Source: Prosthecobacter debontii
Lineage (GTDB): Bacteria; Verrucomicrobiota; Verrucomicrobiia; Verrucomicrobiales; Verrucomicrobiaceae
DNA: 64,000 bases
Direction: 5' to 3'
Assembly: GCA_945869695.1 (NCBI GenBank)
Contig: CAMBPV010000004.1
Location: forward strand, 1 to 64,000
Shown: positions 1-7,889 of the stretch, in pieces
Numbering within the stretch: the first letter of the stretch is position 1
Layout: every line of letters starts with the position of its first letter
Made by a program: the position numbers and the translations under genes
The notes under the pieces: model-generated
The model's database searches: none
What the model saw: only the letters and a program-made list of their open reading frames with translations
Told to the model about the DNA's origin: nothing

Positions 1-1302
1 AACGTGCTGCTCGGCACGGATGGCAGCGTAAAAGTTGCTGATTTCGGCATCGCAAAACCTGCTCCCACCGGCTCAGCGGCAGTATCGCTGACGCAATCAA
101 ACTCCACCATCGGCACCCCGTACTACATGGCACCGGAGTCGATCAACAACCTTTCCAAAGCCACCGCGCGTTCAGATATTTATTCACTGGGTGTGATGCT
201 TTATGAGCTGCTCACGGGTTCCCTGCCCATGGGCCATTTTGCGCCGATTTCGAAGAAGACCGGGCTCGACCCGCGATTCGACGATGTCATCCGCAAAGCC
301 CTAGCCGAAGACCCGGCGCACCGCTTCGGAACGGTGAAGGAGTTCCGCGATGCAGTGCAACGCCTCGCCACCCCTCCCCCGCCGCGCATCTGGCTTCGCG
401 CCCTCGCCGTCATCGTGATTCTTACAGCGGGCGGTTCTGCATGGGCGTGGCGACAGCATCAGCAAGAACTTCAGCGAGCGCGACCGGAGTACGCCGCCTC
501 GCAAGCGAACCCTTATGTTAATGATTTGGGCATGAAGTTCGCTCCCCTGCCCAGCCACCCCGTGCTGTTCAGTTTGTGGGAGACTCGCATCCACGACTTT
601 GAGGCCTTTGCCAACGAAACAGGCACAACCGCAGCCACTGAAAAGCCATCGAGCGGAATACGTGTCCCTGGCCGCGCAGGATGGCAGGAAGGTCCTGGAG
701 CCACATGGAAGCAACCAGGCTGGCCATTGACGCCAGATCATCCGGCGTGTGGTGTATCCTTTGTCGAAGCCACCGCTTTCTGCGCTTGGCTGACCACCCG
801 TGAGCGGGCCGCAGGGCGTATCACTTCTGAACACACCTACCGACTCCCGACCTCGGATGAATGGCAGGACGCAGCGGCACGCCTTTCGACAACGCCTGGC
901 GATAGCTCCACTACCGAGTTTGTCTGGGGCGATACTTGGCCACCCCCTCGCGGCGCGGGAAACCTCACTGGGCACGAAGTGACCCAACCTCCGTGGCCGG
1001 GCTGGAATACCCTCGAATACGAGGACGGCTATCCCCGCACCGCTCCCGTCGGCCAGTTTGCACCTTCCGCCTTGGGTTTCTTCGATCTGGAAGGCAACGT
1101 CAAGGAATGGTGCCTGCCCCTCCCCGGCGGCGATAGTACCCTTGTTCCGCTGCGCGGCGCAGCCTGGGGCACAAACGCCCAACGCAAACTGTATGGCATG
1201 CGCTACCTCTCCCTGGCAGACCCCAAAGAACGCCATTCGCTACACGGATTTCGTTGTGTGCTGGATTACGCGCCCGCCAATAATCACGCTCCGAAACCGT
1301 GA
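1..1302 (+). CDS. Ser/Thr protein kinase (C-terminal part) with SUMF1/FGE-like domain
   Basis: The frame is open at the left edge, so the gene starts outside the window and the GTG at 4 is internal. The visible protein begins in the kinase catalytic loop (NVLL), followed by the DFG motif (VADFGIAKP) and the APE motif (YYMAPES), with the kinase C-lobe to about residue 115. A membrane helix follows (ALAVIVILTAGGSAWAW, about 134-152). The rest is a formylglycine-generating-enzyme-like fold, recognised from FSLWETRI, YRLPTSDEW, EGNVKEWC and HGFRC. Known family pattern: a membrane-anchored Hanks-type kinase with the kinase in the cytoplasm and the SUMF1-like domain outside. The paired cysteines of true FGE, expected after RGAAWG, are absent, so I infer a binding or sensory domain and not sulfatase maturation. 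The next certain gene is almost 2 kb away. Confidence 0.9.
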   Translation, partial: NVLLGTDGSVKVADFGIAKPAPTGSAAVSLTQSNSTIGTPYYMAPESINNLSKATARSDIYSLGVMLYELLTGSLPMGHFAPISKKTGLDPRFDDVIRKALAEDPAHRFGTVKEFRDAVQRLATPPPPRIWLRALAVIVILTAGGSAWAWRQHQQELQRARPEYAASQANPYVNDLGMKFAPLPSHPVLFSLWETRIHDFEAFANETGTTAATEKPSSGIRVPGRAGWQEGPGATWKQPGWPLTPDHPACGVSFVEATAFCAWLTTRERAAGRITSEHTYRLPTSDEWQDAAARLSTTPGDSSTTEFVWGDTWPPPRGAGNLTGHEVTQPPWPGWNTLEYEDGYPRTAPVGQFAPSALGFFDLEGNVKEWCLPLPGGDSTLVPLRGAAWGTNAQRKLYGMRYLSLADPKERHSLHGFRCVLDYAPANNHAPKP

Positions 1303-1718
1303 TGCATAGAATCACACCTTGTTCATGACGTTCCTCTCCCGTGAATGGTGAATGGGGTCAGGTGTTTCATGTTGCAGGATTCCAGAAATTCGAACCCCAT
1401 GAGTCAGCCCCCTCACACCCCGTCTCCGCGCCACATCTAGGGCCAGCTGGACCCGGCCCCCCTTCAAAAGCAATTTCTCCGCCGATCAACTCGGCTGAAA
1501 CCCAATCCTCCTCCGGCTTTTCCCCTTCTCTCCCGAGTGCTCCGCCTTGGCTTTCTTCACCTTCCCGATCTCCCGCTCCATCCTCTCCTGCGTCACCTTC
1601 CACTTCGCCGGGTCTGCATCCGTGCTCCCCGCATGGATCGCGTTCACGCACATTGCTCTCCTGATACGAACAACCAAAGGTGCGTTGACCATGAGCGCGG
1701 ATTCGACTCCTTTCGTGT
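1303..1718. other. gene-poor stretch with one dispersed repeat
   Basis: No convincing complete gene is visible between the kinase stop and the small ORF at 1719. The stretch holds repeat copy A. A minus-strand reading at 1486-1746 has a charged, protein-like end (WKVTQERMEREIGKVKKAKA) that could be a gene fragment, but I cannot assign it. Other ORFs listed here are C-rich low-complexity readings. Confidence 0.4.
1405..1480 (+). repeat. dispersed C-rich repeat, copy A
   Basis: First of four related sequences of about 75-90 bp in the left 5.3 kb. Shared landmarks in order are CAGCCCCCTCACACCCC, a CCGCGCCACAT-like block, GACCCGGCCCC and the end TTCAAAAGCAATTT. All four copies lie in the same orientation. 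The core here contains the palindrome CCAGCTGG, but this is not conserved among copies. Function unknown. Confidence 0.75.
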
Positions 1719-1964
1719 ATGAAATTCGGCCTGCGCATCCCCTCACTCAAGAAACGCATCGCCGCCCGCACCTCGGTAAAGCGGTTCGTCCGCCATTCCC
1801 TCGGATTGAAAGCTCCGCGCGGCTGGGGTTGGCTCACCCATCCAAAACGTGCGCTCCGTAACCGCATTTACAACCGCACCACACGTGGCTGTCTCATCCT
1901 CTTGCTGGGCCTTTTTGGAGCCATGTTCTGCATTCTCCTCCTGAGCTTAAATTCCATGCCATGA
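1719..1964 (+). CDS. small basic protein with C-terminal membrane helix
   Basis: 81 residues. The N-terminal 60 are strongly basic (RIPSLKKRIAARTS, then GWGWLTHPKRALRNRIYNRT). This resembles, from memory, a short module of the type GxGW..PKKA.YN..Y.RTT found at the start of many bacterial hypothetical proteins. A hydrophobic helix follows (CLILLLGLFGAMFCILLLSL) and the protein ends four residues later. The TGA stop is followed directly by repeat copy B, so the original 3' end may have been replaced. It is an island of coding-like sequence in a decayed region and could itself be a remnant of a longer gene. Function not known. Confidence 0.5.
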   Translation: MKFGLRIPSLKKRIAARTSVKRFVRHSLGLKAPRGWGWLTHPKRALRNRIYNRTTRGCLILLLGLFGAMFCILLLSLNSMP

Positions 1965-2040
1965 ACCGCGCTCACACCCCTTCCCCGCGCCACATTCAGG
2001 GCCCAATCGACCCGGCCCCTCAAAAGCAATTTCCTAGCAC
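1965..2040 (+). repeat. dispersed C-rich repeat, copy B
   Basis: Second copy, starting right after the stop codon of the small ORF. It shares CTCACACCCC, CCCCGCGCCACAT, TCGACCCGGCCCCT and CAAAAGCAATTTCCTAGCA with the other copies. Its left end diverges from CAGC. Confidence 0.75.
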
Positions 2041-2132
2041 ACCGCTTTCATGGATTTAAAAACCCAACCCCATTCACATTTTCGGGTCTTTTTCGGGAAA
2101 AGGTTGGCGCGGTCGTGGTTCGACTTTGGAGG

Positions 2133-2582
2133 TCAGGTATGGGGGCGGCCGCGCAGCAGGAAGGCGATCAGCAAAACGATTCCCGTGGGCAGGAGGACGA
2201 TCTGAATGTAGCGCTTGCTCTGTAGGTCTGCGGCGCCCTCTGCCCCACCTAGAATCTCCCTCCTCTGCAAATCGGAGATCCTTTCTGCCTCCGCATCGGC
2301 GGTGGCGGCCTGAGCGCACAGGTCCGTCAAGGGATTCAGCAGCAGGGCCAGCGCGTACGCCAGGATTCGCAGACCATGCGCTGCTGGCCTCTTTTTCCAC
2401 GCGGACGGTGCGTGAAACCTCGAAGATCCCCCCACCCAGTTGCTCTCAGGTGATTGTTTACACATCTCGGCCGACCCAACTGGCATCTTGCCGCAAAGGT
2501 TGCGTTCCTTGTAGGCAAGCAAGCGCCCATGTTGTTTAATCGCCATTTTTCTGTCTAGAGTCATACCATCATTCTTGGTCAT
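2133..2582 (-). CDS. doubtful ORF, possible membrane-protein C-terminus
   Basis: 149 codons on the minus strand. The first 70 residues look random. The last 65 look protein-like: an amphipathic acidic stretch (ATADAEAERISDLQRREIL) followed by a clear membrane helix (YIQIVLLPTGIVLLIAFLL) and a short positive tail. This could be the C-terminal end of a disrupted membrane protein. I do not recognise the family. The region around it (2041-2700) shows no other gene candidate and is locally AT-rich near 2600-2660. Confidence 0.25.
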   Translation of the reverse strand: MTKNDGMTLDRKMAIKQHGRLLAYKERNLCGKMPVGSAEMCKQSPESNWVGGSSRFHAPSAWKKRPAAHGLRILAYALALLLNPLTDLCAQAATADAEAERISDLQRREILGGAEGAADLQSKRYIQIVLLPTGIVLLIAFLLRGRPHT

Positions 2583-2700
2583 GCTGCAAGTCTTTTACTC
2601 AGACTAATTCTCCATTTTGCGTTATTACAAATAAAAAACTAAGCCCTAAACCTAGGATAAAATTTGGACGGACTCAGCAAGGATCATGCCAAGAGCGAGC

Positions 2701-2790
2701 CAGCTCACCTCACACCCCCGCTCCACGTCCCCGTTCCACGTCCAAGGCCAACTTGGACCGGCCCCCTCAAAAGCAATTTCCTGGCAGCAG
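2701..2790 (+). repeat. dispersed C-rich repeat, copy C
   Basis: Third copy, the most divergent in its middle. It keeps CAGCTCACCTCACACCCC at the left and CCCTCAAAAGCAATTTCC at the right, and ends in TGGCAGCAG, matching TAGCAGC of copy D. The pseudogene reading at 2791 starts immediately after it. Confidence 0.75.
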
Positions 2791-3173
2791 AGCAAGATAT
2801 TCGCCCATACCATCATGCCGGGAGTGGGTCGCTACAACATGGACTCCCAGTTCAATGACGACAGCAACCCCTCGCCCTCGTTCTAAGGCAAGCCCACGAC
2901 CTCGCTGCGTGACAATCCCAGATTCATACGCCGCCTGCAAAAAGCCCGCGCTGCACTCGGTGTGACGGGCTACGGCATCGGCGAGTTCCGATTCGGCGCG
3001 AAAGACCACGCTACCCGGCATCGCTGGTTCACCGGGCACTTTTTGCCAACGCTCCCGACTGACTCTTTGCCGCGCTCTCCAACGACGACACCCTGATAGG
3101 CCAGCCGGAGATCGAAATGGCGATGCTCGATGCGATGGCTTTTTTCCCTTCCGTCAACATAGTGAAGCAATGA
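2791..3173 (+). pseudogene. decayed gene remnant with stops and frameshift
   Basis: A protein-like reading begins right after repeat C (KIFAHTIMPGVGRYNMDSQF), is cut by a TAA at 2884-2886 and continues in the same frame (NPRFIRRLQKARAALGVTGY, GIGEFRFGAKDHATR) to about 3010. It then shifts to another frame (ASLVHRALFANAPD), meets a TGA at 3060 and continues (LFAALSNDDTLIGQPEIEMA) to a TGA at 3171. The segments look like one ancestral gene with two nonsense changes and one frameshift. I do not recognise the family. The piece ends 20 bp before the ThuA-like gene. Confidence 0.5.
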
Positions 3174-3192
3174 AGACCCGCCACAAAATCTC

Positions 3193-4017
3193 ATGAAATA
3201 CACGACCCCCCTCCTCGCCGCTCAACTCCTGCTTGCCAGCATCGCCCACAGTCACGAGACCCCAGCGCCCGCACCCAAAGGCAGTGGCATGAAGGTGCTG
3301 GTGTATTCCAACACCGGCTACTATCGCCATCCTGAAACGCCGAAGATCAATCGCTGGCTCGTCCTGCTCGGTCACGAGAACGGTTTCGATGTAGACGTGA
3401 CGGAGCATTGGAAAGACATGCGTGCCGAGGAACTGAGCCGCTACGACGTGCTCGTGCTCAACAACGCCAACGAAATCGACAAGGTGCTGCCCGAGGAGCA
3501 GCGCAAGGCGGTGGAGGAATGGTTCACCAAGGGCAAGAAAGGTATCGTGGGCCTGCATGCAGCGCTGGTGCATCAGACAAACTGGCCGTGGCTCAATGCG
3601 CTCGGCGGTTGCGACTTCAATAGCGACTCTGATTTCACCAACGCGAAGGTCACCATTGATCCAGCTGCGAAGGATCATCCCGCTGTCAAAGGTCAGCCCG
3701 CGGAGTTCTGGATCGAAGCCGACTGGACCAATCACGACCGCACCGTCACCGGCCAGCCCGGTTTCAACGTCCTCATGCGAGTGGATGAGACCACCTACAC
3801 GCCCGTGCGCGACTATTTCAAAACCCGCAACGGCAAGCCCATGGGCACTGACCATCCCATCGCCTGGACCCACGAACCCGCCACCGGCGGCCGCTTCTTC
3901 TACACCGAGTTCGGCCACGACCTGCGCTCGCTAATCACGCCCTTCGCACGGCAGCATGTGCTTGAAGGCATCAAGTGGGCAGCGAAGAAGACGCCCGAAA
4001 CAGCGAAGCAAAAGTAG
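3193..4017 (+). CDS. secreted ThuA-like domain protein
   Basis: 274 residues with a signal peptide (YTTPLLAAQLLLASIAHS) followed by one ThuA domain, a glutamine-amidotransferase-like fold common in Planctomycetes and Verrucomicrobia. Family features seen are the opening strand KVLVYSNTGYYRHPETP, a DVLVLNNANEI strand, KGIVGLHAALVHQTNWPW, and the C-terminal PIAWTHEPATGGRFFYTEFG with a GHD segment. The family is named after a trehalose-utilisation gene, but the reaction of these secreted members is not established. A sugar isomerase-like gene follows 42 bp downstream on the same strand, so the two probably share a transcript and a role in periplasmic carbohydrate handling. Confidence 0.85.
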   Translation: MKYTTPLLAAQLLLASIAHSHETPAPAPKGSGMKVLVYSNTGYYRHPETPKINRWLVLLGHENGFDVDVTEHWKDMRAEELSRYDVLVLNNANEIDKVLPEEQRKAVEEWFTKGKKGIVGLHAALVHQTNWPWLNALGGCDFNSDSDFTNAKVTIDPAAKDHPAVKGQPAEFWIEADWTNHDRTVTGQPGFNVLMRVDETTYTPVRDYFKTRNGKPMGTDHPIAWTHEPATGGRFFYTEFGHDLRSLITPFARQHVLEGIKWAAKKTPETAKQK

Positions 4018-4059
4018 GCCATTAACCACACTCTCTCACCCACCCATTCGCCACACCGC

Positions 4060-5013
4060 ATGAACCGCCGTCACCTTTTCCAACTCGCTGCTTTGGCCCC
4101 TATCGTATCCGCCACGACCCAAGCCGCTTATTTGCCCATCCCACGAATGGGCAAGGCTCGTTTCACGCCCACGCTCAACGCCTATTCCTTCCTCGAACAG
4201 CTAAACGCAAACCTCGCAGATCCCACGAAGGGCATCGACCTCTTTGGCGTGTGCGATTTCTGTGTGAAACATGACATCGAGGCCGTGGATCTCACCGGTT
4301 ACTTTTTCCCCGGCTACCCGAAAGCGCCTCCGGGCGAATACATCTCCCGCATCAAGCGCTACACACACGATCGCGGCATCACCATCAGCGGCACTGGTGT
4401 GAAGAACGACTTCGCCACGGCTGATAGGGCCGTGCGCGCCGAGGGCGTGGCTTTGACGAAGCTGTGGATCGAGGTGGCCGCGCGGCTCGGTGCGCCCGTG
4501 GTGCGCGTCTTTGCCGGTCCGCAGCAGAAGAATCCGAAGGACTGGCAGGGTGCCGGTGGGGGAGCCTCGCGCGACGAGGTGGAGAAGTGGATGGCGAATG
4601 CACTGCGCGAGTGCGCGGAGCATGGCGAGAAGTTCGGCGTCATCATCGCCGTGCAAAATCATGGCGATTTTCTCAGCACCGGCCCGGAGCACGTCAGCCT
4701 GCTGAATCGCGTCGATCATGCCTGGTGCGGTGCGCTCGTAGACACAGGCAAATACTTCACCGATGATCCGTATGCCGACATCGCCATGATGGTGCCCCAC
4801 GCCGTGAACTGGCAAATCAAGGAAACCCTCGGCAGCAGCCTCCGTTCACCGCCCGCTGACTTCAAGAAGCTCGCGAAGATCATCCACGATGGCGGCTATC
4901 GCGGCTTCGTTCCCATCGAAACTCTCGCGATGGGTCGCAAAGACTACGATCCCGCCGCCGAAGTCGTCAAAGTCCTCACCGCGATGCGCCATGCGATCAC
5001 CGAGCTGAAATGA
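4060..5013 (+). CDS. exported sugar phosphate isomerase/epimerase-like TIM-barrel protein
   Basis: 317 residues. It opens with a Tat-like leader (MNRRHLFQLAALAPIVSAT), which would place a normally cytoplasmic fold outside the membrane, as is common in PVC bacteria. The body is a xylose-isomerase-like (AP endonuclease family 2) barrel: FTPTLNAYSFLEQL, HDIEAVDLTGYFFPGYP, GAPVVRVFAGPQ, GVIIAVQNHGDFLS, WCGALVDTGKY and GFVPIETL. The metal ligands expected from the family (Glu/Asp/His in the late strands) have candidates in QNHGD and VDTGKY. The substrate cannot be read. The stop codon overlaps the ATG of the next, truncated gene (ATGA), indicating an operon cut short by repeat D. Confidence 0.85.
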   Translation: MNRRHLFQLAALAPIVSATTQAAYLPIPRMGKARFTPTLNAYSFLEQLNANLADPTKGIDLFGVCDFCVKHDIEAVDLTGYFFPGYPKAPPGEYISRIKRYTHDRGITISGTGVKNDFATADRAVRAEGVALTKLWIEVAARLGAPVVRVFAGPQQKNPKDWQGAGGGASRDEVEKWMANALRECAEHGEKFGVIIAVQNHGDFLSTGPEHVSLLNRVDHAWCGALVDTGKYFTDDPYADIAMMVPHAVNWQIKETLGSSLRSPPADFKKLAKIIHDGGYRGFVPIETLAMGRKDYDPAAEVVKVLTAMRHAITELK

Positions 5014-5285
5014 GATTTGCCCTGAAAATCCCCATCACCTTTCTCGCTGCCCTGCTGCTGACAAAGCTGGCCGCAGGCCTGGAACTCGGGAACGATCTGA
5101 CAACTGGCGAGGCCGGTAAGTTTGCTGCCGCAGAGATCCGTCGCGCAGCCGCAGCAAGCGGCGTGACCTTTGACGACGATGCGAAGGCGACACGCATCTC
5201 GTATGCCAGCCCCCCTCACACCCCGTCCCCGCAGCACCCCATCCAAGGCCCACTCGACCCGGCCCCTTCAAAAGCAATTTCCTAG
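5010..5285 (+). pseudogene. gene truncated by repeat D
   Basis: The ATG overlaps the upstream stop (ATGA). The first 65 residues look real: a signal peptide (ITFLAALLLTKLAAG) followed by a segment (GEAGKFAAAEIRRAAAASGV) that resembles the small N-terminal alpha/beta domain found ahead of glycoside-hydrolase catalytic domains. From about codon 67 (5207) the reading enters repeat D and stops within it. A normal member of such a family would have several hundred more residues, and none are found downstream. I read it as a 3'-truncated gene whose breakpoint coincides with the repeat. Confidence 0.6.
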
Positions 5286-5290
5286 CAGCC
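5207..5290 (+). repeat. dispersed C-rich repeat, copy D
   Basis: Fourth and cleanest copy, closest to a consensus. It runs from CAGCCCCCCTCACACCCCG through CTCGACCCGGCCCCTTC to AAAAGCAATTTCCTAGCAGC and forms the 3' end of the truncated gene at 5010. The next 140 bp to the WG-repeat gene show no gene. Confidence 0.8.
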
Positions 5291-5431
5291 CCTCCCGCCC
5301 ATGGCCGGGGAAAGACAGAGATGAAGCGTCTGAACCGGTTTCATAGGAGCTGAGGAATGCAGGTGGCTCTGCCGAAAGACTGAATAAATATTTTGTCGGC
5401 TTGAGAGTCCCCGATTATTCTGCCCACCCGC

Positions 5432-6535
5432 ATGAACATTATAATCCATTACCAAGGGCTTCGATCGCTGGCTCTGTCTGTGTTGTTCTTTTGTGTCCCC
5501 TGGCACGCGTCAGCAGTCATTCCTTCTCCCGTTTTTCTGGGAGGTGTTTGCATCTTGGACACGTGCAATCCATGGGGAAATCCCTCGCGAAACAAAGCCC
5601 CGCAGCCTTCCAGCGTCGTGGCAATCGACCGCTCGGGCAGAGTTATCAAAAGAGGACTACCGGAAGACGCCATTGGCATGGCCCTCGAAGAATGGGCTAA
5701 AAGCTCTCAGGAGGTGAAGAGCATGCCAAACGCATTGTCTGTTTTTTCATTCAACGTGGGTGACCGGCGCGGCTTGAAAGATGTCAGCACCGGCAAGGTG
5801 ATCATCGAAGCGAAGTGGGATCAGGTTCAATGGAACAATATCGCCAAAATCGCCACGGCCAGATCAGGGAAACAATGGCAGATCCTCAATCAGGCGGGCG
5901 AGCCACTCGGTGACGCCAAATGGGATAGCATCAGGATCTTGAACCATTCGGATCTAGCCGTGGTCGAGAAGGAGGGGCGGCAGGGCTTGATCCAGGCACG
6001 CAATGGCAAGGTGGTGGCTGCCCCAGAGTGTCGAAAAATCTTCATGCCCAGAGAGGTCGCCCCCTCCGAAGCTGGTGTATGGAGCTTCGTGGCCATCGAC
6101 CAGGCAGGGATCGGCCGTGTGTTCGATGCCAATGGTCAGGCCAGGCTTGAACTCCCTGAACTGGATTTGGACAAGGCCATGCAGATGGACTGGCGTAACC
6201 TCGGGCTTGATCAGAATCTGATCAAGTACCCCAAGGCATCCGGCTGGGGAGCCATTGAAACCTCGGGGAAGATTCAAATTCCCTTTGTTTATGATGACAT
6301 CGGTCTCAGGGGATACCATCTCATGATCGAAGAGGGGACTGTGGTGGTCAGTTCCGGTGGCAAACTGGGCTTCCTGACCATCGATGGAAAAGTAATTTCG
6401 GATGCGAAATGGGATGGCTGCGGGGTCTTCTCCGAAGGTCTCGCCTATGTCTCACACGGAGATCGGTGGGCTTTTATCGACAAGACTGGGCGAGCGGTGA
6501 TAGGCCCGTTCAAAATGGGGCCGATGCCCGATTGA
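5432..6535 (+). CDS. secreted WG-repeat protein
   Basis: 367 residues with a signal peptide (SLALSVLFFCVPWHASAV). The mature part is built of WG (KWG-like) repeats of about 40-50 residues, each with a core like 'G.WGAI...GK..IP..YD': SGWGAIETSGKIQIPFVYDD, GKLGFLTIDGKVISDAKWDG and DRWAFIDKTGRAVIGPF are clear, and earlier ones are degenerate (RQGLIQARNGKVVAAPE). Such repeats form a beta-propeller-like scaffold in secreted or surface proteins; no catalytic role is known. The start was chosen because it gives a good signal peptide. It is followed 40 bp later by an SHD1-hydrolase gene, probably co-transcribed. Confidence 0.8.
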   Translation: MNIIIHYQGLRSLALSVLFFCVPWHASAVIPSPVFLGGVCILDTCNPWGNPSRNKAPQPSSVVAIDRSGRVIKRGLPEDAIGMALEEWAKSSQEVKSMPNALSVFSFNVGDRRGLKDVSTGKVIIEAKWDQVQWNNIAKIATARSGKQWQILNQAGEPLGDAKWDSIRILNHSDLAVVEKEGRQGLIQARNGKVVAAPECRKIFMPREVAPSEAGVWSFVAIDQAGIGRVFDANGQARLELPELDLDKAMQMDWRNLGLDQNLIKYPKASGWGAIETSGKIQIPFVYDDIGLRGYHLMIEEGTVVVSSGGKLGFLTIDGKVISDAKWDGCGVFSEGLAYVSHGDRWAFIDKTGRAVIGPFKMGPMPD

Positions 6536-6575
6536 TTCGGGCAGCCCTCAGCCAAACCTGCTCAAGCCCGCAACG

Positions 6576-7562
6576 ATGCCCGGAATTCCATCCATGAGAT
6601 TGCATACACTCCCGGCCCAAACGTCACCCACCTCCCTGTCCGAACGACATCATCGACTGGTTCATTTGGTAGCGCTGGTTGCTGCTTTTGTTTGTCTGCT
6701 TTCGTCCCCTGCTTTGTGCCAGCAAGGCAGCTTGGAATGGATCAGCAAAGATGGAAGGCGGATGAGTGCGGAGTTTGTGCGCATTCAGAACGAGTCCCTT
6801 GTTGTGCGAAAAGACGGGAAAGAAGTTGTCATCGACTTCACCCGACTGGCGCCAGAGAGCATTCAACTGGCCCAAAAACTGGCAAGTCCAAAAGGGCAGA
6901 CAGACCGCAAGAAGGGGCCTCCGGTCAAAAGAACGATCCATCTGACGAGCGGCACGGTCAAAATCGACTTGTGGGGAGAGGCAAAGCGTAGCGTTGTGTT
7001 TTTCAACCATTCCGGGCCGATGAAGGAGAGCATTGACCGGAACATGGCCGCTTATCAGGAAATCCTGGAATCCGGATGGAGTATCGTGACTTGGAACTAC
7101 CCGAAAGAGGGCGGTTTCAACGAAGTGGCACCGACCATACAAAAATGGGTTCAGGGCGGAACACCATCTCTGCTGTTGAAAGGTTACACACCGGCTGTGG
7201 TCAAAGAACTGAGCTCCCAGGCTGGCATTGAGGAGTTCGTGCTCGTCGGGAACTCATTGGGCGCTGGTGTCGTCATGTCTGACGCAGGCGATTTAAGCGC
7301 CTGCCGCGTGTTGCTGATCTCACCCACTGAAATGTTCTTGCCTCCTATGGACGCATTAAAAGCAGTCAAATCGGTGACGGTTGTGGGGCACAACACGAAC
7401 GACAGGTTCTTGCGATCCAAGGAACTGCATGAATGGATTCAGAGCCACCATGCACCGACGGAGCTATGGAAGGATCTTCCAAACGAGCACCTTATCCTCG
7501 GTGAAAACTTGTCTCACCAGCGACTCGCTCAGATTTTGTCAGCGATTCTTGATGCCGAATAG
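6576..7562 (+). CDS. secreted SHD1-domain alpha/beta hydrolase
   Basis: 328 residues; an ATG at 6594 is an equally plausible start. A signal peptide (LVALVAAFVCLLSSPALC) is followed by an SHD1-like module (WISKDGRRMSAEFVRIQNES, then VVIDFTRLAPES), a small domain frequent in secreted PVC proteins. From about residue 125 there is an alpha/beta-hydrolase-like fold: strand VVFFNHSGP, then the nucleophile elbow LVGNSLGAG (GxSxG), a candidate acid in TVVGHNTNDRF and a late His in LPNEHLILGEN. The substrate is unknown; an ester or peptide is possible. Its neighbour is the WG-repeat gene. Confidence 0.7.
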   Translation: MPGIPSMRLHTLPAQTSPTSLSERHHRLVHLVALVAAFVCLLSSPALCQQGSLEWISKDGRRMSAEFVRIQNESLVVRKDGKEVVIDFTRLAPESIQLAQKLASPKGQTDRKKGPPVKRTIHLTSGTVKIDLWGEAKRSVVFFNHSGPMKESIDRNMAAYQEILESGWSIVTWNYPKEGGFNEVAPTIQKWVQGGTPSLLLKGYTPAVVKELSSQAGIEEFVLVGNSLGAGVVMSDAGDLSACRVLLISPTEMFLPPMDALKAVKSVTVVGHNTNDRFLRSKELHEWIQSHHAPTELWKDLPNEHLILGENLSHQRLAQILSAILDAE

Positions 7563-7567
7563 AAAAT

Positions 7568-7847
7568 GCGAATGCAGGTCTAACAGAGGTTGATGCCAAA
7601 GGGATCGTTACGCTGGAGGAGCCGGGGATCGCTGCGCTGATGCCAGCCGACCAGACGCGCTCCGGCTCCACGCGCGCACCAAGCTGAGTTCGTGATCATC
7701 GCCAGCCTTTCCTCGGGTGAAAGCTTGCGGCAGCGAAGGCTCACCATGCAGACGCACGCGCTAATGACCGCCCTCAAAGATCTGGGCACGAAGTTCAACG
7801 CGATGAAGGTGGCTCTCGAAGTGCATGGCTTGATCACCACCGTCTGA
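7568..7847 (+). pseudogene. frameshifted remnant next to integrase
   Basis: Two protein-like readings join across a shift near 7685. The first (EVDAKGIVTLEEPGIAALMP) ends in a TGA at 7685-7687. The second runs in another frame (EFVIIASLSSGESLRQRRLT, then MQTHALMTALKDLGTKFNAM) to a TGA at 7845. I do not recognise the family. The position between the SHD1-hydrolase and the broken integrase suggests cargo of the former integrated element. The whole 7563-7889 gap holds nothing else. Confidence 0.4.
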
Positions 7848-7889
7848 TTATGGCCTTGGTTGATTCGCGATCTTCGTTGCGCAACGAAC

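Noticed and set aside
301-1236. 311-codon minus-strand ORF
   Set aside because: Antisense shadow of the kinase-SUMF1 gene.
1-1302. Calling the SUMF1-like domain the sulfatase-activating enzyme
   Set aside because: Catalytic Cys pair is not visible and the domain is fused to a kinase.
1350-1362. AATGGGGTCAGG motif here and a similar TTGGGGTCAGG near 45279
   Set aside because: It recalls RAYT-associated sequences I have seen elsewhere, but two short matches without palindromes are not enough.
1370-1400. GGATTCCAGAAATTCGAACCCC as the second attachment site for the tRNA-Tyr island
   Set aside because: Only the short TTCGAACC core agrees with the tRNA 3' end; too little for an att site.
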